DNA of 6,433 nucleotides from Spirochaetaceae bacterium (GTDB lineage: Bacteria > Spirochaetota > Spirochaetia > SZUA-6 > Bin103). Numbering within the stretch: the stretch's first letter is position 1; each line of letters begins with the position of its first letter. Of the stretch, positions 1-5,770 are shown one piece after another. Location: contig JAPOQV010000223.1 in the NCBI GenBank assembly GCA_026710565.1, positions 1 through 6,433 on the forward strand, read 5' to 3'. The notes beneath the pieces are model-generated. The model did not search any database and was not told the origin of the DNA. It worked only from the letters and a program-made list of their open reading frames with translations. The position numbers were made by a program, and so were the translations under genes.

Positions 1-1129
1 CCGCCGCGTGGACCCGGTCGGCGCCGATGCACAACCGGCGCGCTTCAATTATGCCGAGGACGTGTTGCTGGTATCGGCAGTAGCCAGCGAGATGATGGCC
101 GAGGCCGGGGTCTCCCTGCTGCTCGGCACGACAATCGCCGATCCCATCGTGGTGTCCGCCGATGGCGGTGAGCCGCGGGCGGCGGGTCTGTTCACGGAGA
201 ACAAGAACGGCCGGCAGGCGGTACGGGCGCGCGTGGTCATCGACGCCACCGGAGACGCGGCGGTCGCCGCGCGTGCCGGATGCCCGATGATCCGCGAGGT
301 GGCGCCCAATCCTGCCTGGGCCGACTCGAAGATCGTCCGTCCCGGCAGCAACGAGGGCGATGCGCTGCACAACAACATGGGGATCTACCTGCTGATCAAC
401 GGGATCGACTGGTCCGCCGGCGGCGACGCACTCAACCGCACCGGAATCAACGCCAGGCTGCCGCCGCAGCAGCGCGCGCACGTCGACGGCGGCGGCGCGG
501 TAACGGTACGGGCATCAGCCGGACGCCGGATGGACGGTGTGCTCGGGGTGTCGATCACCCTGCAAGGGGCGATCGACTCCGGCGACAGCAACCACGTGAC
601 GCAGGCGGAGACGCTGATGCGGCGCTTCGCGCTGGAGTGCGCCGAGCGGCTGCGACGAAGCGCGCCGGGCTGCGAGCGATGCTACGCGCTGCACCTGTCG
701 CCCGTGGTCGGCGCGCGTGGCGGACCCTGCATCGACGGCGAGTACACGCTCACCGTGGAGGATCACGAGCGCGGCGCACGCTTCGACGACGTGCTGTTCG
801 TGAACGTGCACGAGGGACGGCCGCCGCACGCCGGCGCGGTGGAGGGCTGCGATGTCCCCTATCGCTGTCTGCTGCCGCAGGGTGTCGACAACCTGCTGGT
901 GGTCGGCCGCGGCGCCGCCTACGTCCGCCGCGGCCACGACCCGACCGGCATGCGCGCCCGGCCGCTGGTGATGGTGCTCGGCCAGGCGGCGGGCGTAGCG
1001 GCGGAGCTCGCGATCGAGTCGGACACGACGGTGAAGCGCGTGAATCGCCGCGAGCTGCAGCGCCGCCTGCTCGCCGACGGCTTCCACCTGGGTGACCCCG
1101 CTCGCGTGCACGAGCTGGGACTCGCCTGA
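1..1129 (+). CDS. FAD-dependent oxidoreductase, C-terminal part (5' end outside window)
   Basis: The frame is open from base 2 to the TGA at 1127-1129 and encodes about 375 residues. The first possible start, a GTG at 8-10, is unlikely to be the real one. The codons before it are open, and the N-terminal dinucleotide-binding glycine motif expected of this family is missing, so the gene should begin upstream. The segment VVIDATGD at 233-256 followed by AAVAARAG is the typical second FAD-contacting strand of FAD_oxidored-type (PF12831-like) flavoproteins. EYTLT followed by RFDD (about 740-790) is a second family signature. NLLVVGRG (from 890) and LGQAAGVAA (977-1003) match the C-terminal FAD-binding block. 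Such proteins oxidise varied small substrates, and the substrate here is unknown. The region where relatives usually carry an arginine-rich RETRR-like stretch reads GARGGPCIDG instead. The gene converges with typA across 76 bp. Confidence 0.85.
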   Translation, partial: RRVDPVGADAQPARFNYAEDVLLVSAVASEMMAEAGVSLLLGTTIADPIVVSADGGEPRAAGLFTENKNGRQAVRARVVIDATGDAAVAARAGCPMIREVAPNPAWADSKIVRPGSNEGDALHNNMGIYLLINGIDWSAGGDALNRTGINARLPPQQRAHVDGGGAVTVRASAGRRMDGVLGVSITLQGAIDSGDSNHVTQAETLMRRFALECAERLRRSAPGCERCYALHLSPVVGARGGPCIDGEYTLTVEDHERGARFDDVLFVNVHEGRPPHAGAVEGCDVPYRCLLPQGVDNLLVVGRGAAYVRRGHDPTGMRARPLVMVLGQAAGVAAELAIESDTTVKRVNRRELQRRLLADGFHLGDPARVHELGLA

Positions 1130-1194
1130 CCCGGCAAGAATCCCTCCGCGCCTCGGCCGGCGTGGCTGCGGCGCTCACCATCGAGCACTTGGCG

Positions 1195-1207
1195 AGCTCC
1201 CGGAGCT
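1195..1207. repeat. Short inverted repeat overlapping the typA stop codon
   Basis: AGCTCC and GGAGCT flank a single C, giving a 13-bp odd palindrome in the 76-bp convergent gap and running into the typA stop codon (CTA on the plus strand at 1206-1208, TAG in typA). As RNA it would fold at best into a 5-bp stem with a 3-base loop, with no T-run on either side. A role in ending transcription between the convergent FAD oxidoreductase and typA is possible but poorly supported. I see no other clear terminator in this gap. Confidence 0.2.
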
Positions 1208-3002
1208 ACCGCCCGTTGAGCGTGATTTTGCGCAGGCGCAGGGAGCGCGGTGTCGCCTCGACCATCTCGTCGTCGCGGATGAATTGCAGCCCGGCCTCCA
1301 GGGCGAAGGGCGTAACGGGAGCGAGCGTTACCGCGTCGTCCTTCCCGGCGGCGCGCATGTTGGTCAGTTTCTTGATCTTGCACATGTTTACGTGCAGGTC
1401 GTTGCCGCGATTGTGCTCGCCGACGATCATTCCCGCGTAGACCGGATCGCCCGGGCGGACGAACATCCTGCCGCGCGGCTCCAGATTGAAGATTGCGTAC
1501 GGCGCCGCCGTGCCTTGCCGATCGCAGACCAGCGAACCGGTGGGCCGCGGGCTGAAGTCGCCCTGGTACGGATCGTATCCTGCCAGGTACGAGTTCATGA
1601 TGCCCGTGCCGCGCGTGTCGGTGAGGAACTCGGGCCGGTAGCCGATCAGCCCGCGGGTCGGGATGCGGAACTGCAGTTGCACTCTGCCCGTCGCGTGGTT
1701 GGACAGCCCCAGCAGGCGCCCTTTCCGGCGCACCAGCTTCTCGGTGACGATGCCGGTGTAGGCGTCGCCACAGTCGACGTTGAGATGCTCGATCGGCTCC
1801 AGGCGATTTCCGTTCTCCGTGCGAAAGATCACCTGCGGCCGGCCGACGCACAGCTCGAAGCCTTCGCGGCGCATCGTCTCGATGAGGATGGCGAGCTGGA
1901 ACTCGCCGCGCCCCTTTACCAGCACGCTGTCGTCACGCTCGACCTCTTCGATCTCGATGGAGACGTTCTGCAGGGTCTCGCGGTGCAGGCGTTCGCGAAT
2001 CTTGCTCATCTGCACGATGCTGCCTTCCTTGCCCGCAAACGGGGAGGTGTTCTTGGCAAAGCGCATCGATACCGTCGGCTCGTCCACCACGAGGCGCGGA
2101 AGCGGCGAGTACGCGTCAGCAGTGCAGACGGTATCGCCGATGTGGATCTCGTCGATCCCGGACAGCACCGCGATGTCGCCGGCCTCCGCCGACTCGGCGC
2201 TCACCAGCGACACGCCCTCGTACACCTGGATGCGGGTTACGCGCAGCGACCGTTCCGTGTCGGCGCCGATCCGGGTGAGTCGATCGCGCGACGCCACCCG
2301 CCCCGTGTGGATCTTGCCTACCGCGAGCCGTCCCAGGTGGTCGGCATACCCCAGGTCGGAGACCAGCATACGGAACGGCTGCGTGGGATCGGCAACCGGC
2401 GCCGGGACCTCGCGGACGATGGCATCGAGCAGCGCGTCCAGGTGCTGCTCCGGCCCGTCGACGGCGGTCCTGGCAACTCCGTCCCGGCCGGCGGCGTAGA
2501 GGATCGGCAGATCGAGCTGGTCCTCATGGGCGTCGAGGTCGATCAGCAGTGCCAGGACCTCGTCCACCACCTCCGCCGGCCGCGCGTCAGGCCGGTCGAT
2601 CTTGTTGATGACGAGTATCAGATGGAGGCCGAGCTTGAGCGCCTTGCCGAGCACGAAGCGGGTCTGCGGCAGCGGTCCCTCGGCCGCATCCACCAGCAGG
2701 ATGGCGCCGTCAACCATCGAAAGCGCCCGCTCCACCTCCCCGCCGAAGTCGGCGTGCCCGGGTGTGTCGACGATGTTGATCTTGATGCCGCGCCAGCGCA
2801 CGGCGCAGTTCTTGGCGGTGATGGTGATTCCGCGTTCCCGTTCCAGGTCCATGCGGTCCATCACGCGTTCGGCGACGATCTGTCCCTTCCGGAACATGCC
2901 GCAGCGGCGGAACATCGCATCCACGAGGGTGGTTTTGCCATGGTCGACGTGGGCGATGATCGCGGCGTTACGTATGTGGTCGTTGCGGCAGTGCTGGTCC
3001 AT
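1206..3002 (-). CDS. typA: Ribosome-associated translational GTPase TypA/BipA
   Basis: The product is 598 residues, close to the usual ~600-615, and matches TypA/BipA along its length. It is a cytosolic EF-G-like GTPase that binds the ribosome and supports growth under stress or low temperature and 50S assembly. All GTPase motifs are present: G1 AHVDHGKT (17-24), G2 RGITIT (57-62), G3 DTPGHAD (79-85), G4 NKID (133-136), and a G5-like YAAG (169-172). The beta-barrel domain II follows, then the EF-G-like domain with KGRGEFQLAILIETMRREGFE (about 363-383). The TypA-specific C-terminal domain includes EFLTDTRGTGIMNS (458-471) and KKLTNMRAAGKDDAV (544-558). The tail stops at RLRKITLNGR, a few residues short of many homologues that end in a basic extension. 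The ATG at 3002 is well fixed because an in-frame TAG lies six codons upstream. No strong ribosome binding site is seen. It sits 45 bp downstream of the Gfo/Idh/MocA gene on the same strand. Confidence 0.97.
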   Translation of the reverse strand: MDQHCRNDHIRNAAIIAHVDHGKTTLVDAMFRRCGMFRKGQIVAERVMDRMDLERERGITITAKNCAVRWRGIKINIVDTPGHADFGGEVERALSMVDGAILLVDAAEGPLPQTRFVLGKALKLGLHLILVINKIDRPDARPAEVVDEVLALLIDLDAHEDQLDLPILYAAGRDGVARTAVDGPEQHLDALLDAIVREVPAPVADPTQPFRMLVSDLGYADHLGRLAVGKIHTGRVASRDRLTRIGADTERSLRVTRIQVYEGVSLVSAESAEAGDIAVLSGIDEIHIGDTVCTADAYSPLPRLVVDEPTVSMRFAKNTSPFAGKEGSIVQMSKIRERLHRETLQNVSIEIEEVERDDSVLVKGRGEFQLAILIETMRREGFELCVGRPQVIFRTENGNRLEPIEHLNVDCGDAYTGIVTEKLVRRKGRLLGLSNHATGRVQLQFRIPTRGLIGYRPEFLTDTRGTGIMNSYLAGYDPYQGDFSPRPTGSLVCDRQGTAAPYAIFNLEPRGRMFVRPGDPVYAGMIVGEHNRGNDLHVNMCKIKKLTNMRAAGKDDAVTLAPVTPFALEAGLQFIRDDEMVEATPRSLRLRKITLNGR

Positions 3003-3047
3003 GCGTTGGCCAGGAATGTGCTACTCGCGGCAGCTCATCGCCAAGCT

Positions 3048-4127
3048 TCACCCGGGGCGGTCGGGCCGGGAGTCGATCGGGATCTGAGCGCGCTCGGCTG
3101 CTGAACGGTCGAAGGCCGCCATCACCTCGAGCACGTGCTGCGCGAGTTCGCCGCTGCACCGATGCGGCGTCCCGGAGCGCAGCCCGATGCACATGTCCGC
3201 CAGACCGATGCTGCGTGCGTTCTCGGTCGGTCCGGCGGCCAGCGGAACCTCCGTCCACTCCCCGCCGGGGTCGGCCACGGCTACCGGCCCGCCGAAGCCA
3301 TTGGGGTCCGGCGCGCAGATGCTGCCTGAGGTGCCGTACAGCTCCAGGCGCGGATGCGAGTGCTTCCACACATCGAAGCTCATGGCGATGGTGGCGATGC
3401 AGCCGCTCGCGAACTCCAGCGTCCCGGACACGTGCGTGTCCACCTGCACCTGGACGTCCTCCCCGGCGTTCGGCCCCGAGCCCACGGTACGGGTTTCGAA
3501 CGCCCGGCCGGTCATCGCCGTGACCGCCCGCACCGGCCCCAGGGCGTGCACCAGCGCGGTCAGGTAGTAGGGCCCCATGTCGAAGTGCGGACCTCCGCCC
3601 GGCTCGTAGAAAAAGGAGGGACTGGGGTGCCAACCCTCGTGCCCGTGGCCCATCCAGATCGCAGATGCCGCCACCACGCGGCCGATGCGCCCGGCGTCGA
3701 CCAGCGCGCGTACCGTCTGGTGGCCGGCGCCGAGGAACGTGTCGGGTGCGCTGCCGACGCGCAGCCCGCGCGCGCGCGCGGCGGCCAGAACCTCGGCGCC
3801 GGCTGCCGGATCCACGGCGAAGGCCTTCTCGGAGTAAACGTGCTTGCCGGCCTGCAACGCGGCCAGGTTCACCGGCGCGTGCGCGCCCGGCACCGTCAGG
3901 TTGAGGATCGCCTCGATGTCGTCACGCGCGAGCAGGGCGTCGACGCCCATCGCCTGCAGCCCGAATTCGCCGCCGACGCGCTGCGCGGCCGCGTGGTCGA
4001 TGTCCGCACACGCGATCATCTCGAGCACGGGATAGTCCCGCGCCGCCGTGAGATACGCCGAGCTGATCCTCCCGCAGCCGATCACGCCGATGCGCACCGG
4101 TTCCACGTTACGTCCCGCGTATGTCAT
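3048..4127 (-). CDS. Gfo/Idh/MocA family NAD(P)-dependent oxidoreductase
   Basis: The product is 359 residues, normal for the family. The N-terminal Rossmann domain starts at residue 11 with VRIGVIGCGRISSAY, whose G14-x-x-G17-x-G19 pattern binds NAD(P). AGKHVYSEK (93-101) ends in the family's Glu-Lys pair, but the next residue is Ala102 rather than the usual Pro of the EKP motif. Lys101, the expected catalytic or substrate-binding lysine, is kept. The C-terminal alpha/beta domain includes GHGHEGWHPSPSFFYEP (160-176) and GGGPHFDMGPYYLTAL (177-192), typical of a sugar dehydrogenase subgroup. Members oxidise or reduce hydroxyls on sugars, inositols or glycosides in the cytosol; the substrate here cannot be named. 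The ATG at 4127 is chosen, with GTG at codon 8 a weaker alternative. A GGGACGAG stretch just upstream is a poor Shine-Dalgarno match. It lies 22 bp after the ThuA-domain gene, so co-transcription is likely. Confidence 0.93.
   Translation of the reverse strand: MTYAGRNVEPVRIGVIGCGRISSAYLTAARDYPVLEMIACADIDHAAAQRVGGEFGLQAMGVDALLARDDIEAILNLTVPGAHAPVNLAALQAGKHVYSEKAFAVDPAAGAEVLAAARARGLRVGSAPDTFLGAGHQTVRALVDAGRIGRVVAASAIWMGHGHEGWHPSPSFFYEPGGGPHFDMGPYYLTALVHALGPVRAVTAMTGRAFETRTVGSGPNAGEDVQVQVDTHVSGTLEFASGCIATIAMSFDVWKHSHPRLELYGTSGSICAPDPNGFGGPVAVADPGGEWTEVPLAAGPTENARSIGLADMCIGLRSGTPHRCSGELAQHVLEVMAAFDRSAAERAQIPIDSRPDRPG
3767..3780. repeat. (CG)7 dinucleotide tract inside the Gfo/Idh/MocA gene
   Basis: Seven uninterrupted CG dinucleotides lie within the coding sequence and encode part of the Ala/Arg-rich AAARARGL stretch near residues 115-122. 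The gene is in frame through the tract. Alternating CG runs can slip during replication or be miscounted in sequencing, and can adopt Z-DNA. Here the tract is probably only a product of high GC and alanine/arginine codon use. Confidence 0.6.
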
Positions 4128-4149
4128 GCGCTCGTCCCGGATCCTGCGC

Positions 4150-4821
4150 TCAGCCGCGGGCCGCCCACAGGAAGCCCCGCCGCATCAGCTCCAGCGGAGC
4201 CGGGGCGGCGATCACGTCGGCGTGGTGGCCGAGCGAGTTGTAGAAGACGCGGCCGGCGCCCCAGCGCTTGGTCCACACCACCGGCATGTCCACGGCGCCA
4301 TTTGCCGCGTGCGGGCCGTCGGCGACCGGAAACCGCGTGGTGGCCAGCACCTCCACCGCCGGGTCGACGTGCAGGTAGTACTGCTCGGAGCTCACGGCGA
4401 AGTCCTCGATGCCTTCGGTGATGCCGCTCGACGAGGCGCGGATGTTGACCGTGTAGTCGGTTCCGTCGCCGCCGGGGTGGGCGACCCAGTTGCCGCCGGT
4501 GATGAACTGCCAGAGGGTGGAGTTGCGAAAGGCGTCGCACATGCCGCCGTGGCAGCCTGCCATGCCGACGCCGCCGGCCACCGCCGCGGAGACCGCCTCG
4601 ACCTGCTCCGCGCCGATCGTGCCCATGGTCCAGATCGGCACGAGCAGGTGGAGCCGTCCCATCAGCCCTTCATCCTCCAGCGACTCCAGGCGGTCGGAGA
4701 CGATGACGGCGAAGCCTTCGCGTTCCAGCACCTGCCGGAACACCTCGCTTACCTGTCGGGGCTCGTGTCCGTCCCAACCGCCCTGCACGATCAGCGCTTC
4801 GCGTTTGGTTGCGGCGCTCAC
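4150..4821 (-). CDS. ThuA-domain protein (trehalose utilization family)
   Basis: The product is 223 residues and spans one ThuA-like domain (PF06283 type), which has a class I glutamine-amidotransferase-like fold. Family landmarks in order are QGGWDGHEP (13-21), MAGCHGGMCDAFR (87-99), GGNWVAHPGG (109-118), ITEGIEDFAVSSEQYYLHVDP (133-153), and the block MPVVWTKRWGAGRVFYNSLGHH (179-200), with the usual ending RRGFLWAARG. No signal peptide is visible, so it should be cytosolic. ThuA proteins act with a Gfo/Idh/MocA partner (ThuB) in rhizobial trehalose and related disaccharide use. The same pairing is seen here, with the oxidoreductase 22 bp downstream. The start is GTG at 4821, with GGGGTG a few bases upstream as a fair ribosome binding site. 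It is the first gene of the minus-strand set and diverges from the lactonase gene across 59 bp. The substrate is unknown. Confidence 0.9.
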   Translation of the reverse strand: MSAATKREALIVQGGWDGHEPRQVSEVFRQVLEREGFAVIVSDRLESLEDEGLMGRLHLLVPIWTMGTIGAEQVEAVSAAVAGGVGMAGCHGGMCDAFRNSTLWQFITGGNWVAHPGGDGTDYTVNIRASSSGITEGIEDFAVSSEQYYLHVDPAVEVLATTRFPVADGPHAANGAVDMPVVWTKRWGAGRVFYNSLGHHADVIAAPAPLELMRRGFLWAARG

Positions 4822-4880
4822 CGCGGCACCCCGAGGGTCTTGCCGCTGCCTCGCCCATTCGGCCAGACTCGCATACCGGT
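4822..4880. promoter_or_regulatory. Divergent intergenic region with presumed promoters
   Basis: This 59-bp spacer separates the GTG of the ThuA-domain gene from the ATG of the lactonase gene, so the promoters for both transcription units should lie here or extend slightly into the genes. I could not find a convincing -35/-10 pair on either strand. Part of the control sequence may therefore overlap coding sequence, or the organism may use non-canonical promoters. The placement is inferred from gene orientation only. Confidence 0.45.
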
Positions 4881-4883
4881 ATG
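4872..4883. promoter_or_regulatory. Perfect 12-bp palindrome over the lactonase start codon, candidate operator
   Basis: CATACCGGTATG equals its own reverse complement, and its last three bases are the ATG start codon of the lactonase gene. It lies at the edge of the only divergent spacer in the window. A central ACCGGT-like core with flanking A/T is reminiscent of sites bound by LacI-type sugar regulators, and a protein bound here could block transcription of the lactonase unit. No regulator gene is present in the window. Perfect 12-bp palindromes are expected about once or twice by chance in a window this size, so only the position makes it notable. Confidence 0.3.
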
Positions 4884-5765
4884 GGTACGAATGAAGTCGA
4901 AGTGATCGTCGATCGCCGTTGCCTGGTGGGGGAGGGAGCCATCTGGGACTCGCGCCGCCGGCATCTCCTGTGGGTGGATATCCTGGGTCATCTGTTGTTC
5001 ATCTACGATCCGGTCACGGGTCAGAACCGCGAGATCAACCTGCTGCAGGCCGTTGGCACCGTTGTACCACGGAAGTCCGGCGGTGTCGTGGTCGCCCTGC
5101 ACAACGGCTTCGCATTCCTCGACCTGGAGACCGAGCGGATGACGCCCGTTGCCGACCCGGAGGCCGACATTCCCGGCAACCGGTTCAACGACGGCAAGTG
5201 CGACCCGGCCGGCCGGCTGTGGGCGGGCACCATGGCCTTCGACGGCATGCGCGAGCAGGAGCAGGGATCGCTGTACTGCCTGGACACCGACGGCTCGGTG
5301 GCCTGGAAGCTCGGGCGCATCAGCATCTCCAACGGTATCGTCTGGAGCGCCGACGCGCGCACCATGTACTACATCGACACCGTCAAGAACGACGTGCGCG
5401 CCTTCGACTACGACCTGGACAGCGGCGCGATCGCCAACGAGCGGGTGACCTGCCGCCACGACGGCGAAGGCCACTTCGACGGCATGACGCTGGATGAGGA
5501 AGGCATGGTGTGGATCGCCATCTTCGGCGGCGGCGCCGTGAAGCGCTACAACCCGGAGACTGGCGAGCACCTGGCCACCATCGACCTGCCGGTTCAGTGC
5601 GTGACCTCGTGCGCGTTCGGGGGGCCGGACCTGGATCAGCTCTACATCACCTCGGCTTCGTACCGGTTGACCGCCGCCGAGCTGTCCGGGCAGCCGCTGG
5701 CGGGAGCCCTGTTCCGGGCCGTCCCGGGCGTGCGCGGCGTGCGGGCCTTCGAGTACGCGGGGTGA
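4881..5765 (+). CDS. SMP-30/gluconolactonase/regucalcin family lactonase
   Basis: From the ATG at 4881 the product is 294 residues, close to regucalcin (299). It is a six-bladed beta-propeller of the SMP-30 family (PF08450 type), a divalent-metal enzyme that hydrolyses sugar lactones to aldonic acids. Metal-site residues known from the family can be placed: Glu18 in GEGAIWD (17-23), Asn151 in SISNGIVWS (148-156), and Asp200 in HFDGMTLDEEG (198-208). The substrate-contacting Arg101 and Asn103 sit in NRFNDGKCDPAGRLWAGT (100-117). No signal peptide is seen, so it is probably cytosolic. A TTG at 4809 would add 24 residues without family resemblance and overlap the divergent ThuA gene, so it was rejected. 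No clear ribosome binding site precedes 4881; instead a palindrome covers the start. The next gene begins 5 bp after the stop, so the two are probably coupled. The exact lactone is unknown. Confidence 0.92.
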   Translation: MGTNEVEVIVDRRCLVGEGAIWDSRRRHLLWVDILGHLLFIYDPVTGQNREINLLQAVGTVVPRKSGGVVVALHNGFAFLDLETERMTPVADPEADIPGNRFNDGKCDPAGRLWAGTMAFDGMREQEQGSLYCLDTDGSVAWKLGRISISNGIVWSADARTMYYIDTVKNDVRAFDYDLDSGAIANERVTCRHDGEGHFDGMTLDEEGMVWIAIFGGGAVKRYNPETGEHLATIDLPVQCVTSCAFGGPDLDQLYITSASYRLTAAELSGQPLAGALFRAVPGVRGVRAFEYAG

Positions 5766-5768
5766 GGG
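5763..5768 (+). promoter_or_regulatory. Ribosome binding site overlapping the lactonase stop codon
   Basis: TGAGGG contains the lactonase TGA stop and a purine-rich GAGGG that ends two bases before the ATG at 5771. The spacing is short, but the arrangement is typical of translational coupling, with ribosomes ending the lactonase re-initiating on the enolase-superfamily gene. It supports 5771 as the start. Confidence 0.5.
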
Positions 5769-5770
5769 CC

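Noticed and set aside
1130..1205. Rho-independent terminator in the convergent gap
   Set aside because: Only a short stem (AGCTCC/GGAGCT) and a loose GCGCC/GGCGC pairing are present, with no T-run on either strand.
1092..3104. A 670-codon open frame on the plus strand, antisense to typA
   Set aside because: It covers the whole of typA plus flanks, has no recognisable domain, and its Asp/Arg/Val/His-rich composition is what the complement of a GC-rich gene gives. TypA on the minus strand matches its family along its full length.
3354..4421. A 355-codon open frame on the plus strand across the Gfo/Idh/MocA and ThuA genes
   Set aside because: It is a shadow frame spanning two well-supported minus-strand genes and the gap between them, with a low-complexity Arg/Pro-rich end and no family resemblance.
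4809..4880. TTG start at 4809 for the lactonase
   Set aside because: It would overlap the divergent ThuA start and leave no room for promoters. The extra 24 residues do not resemble the family, and the conserved Glu falls at residue 18 only with the 4881 start, as in regucalcin.
4822..4900. Sigma-70 promoter pairs, such as TTGCCG at 4840 on the plus strand
   Set aside because: The nearest -10-like sequence is about 26 bp away on the plus strand, and the best minus-strand pair has a 19-bp spacer with poor matches, so neither is convincing.
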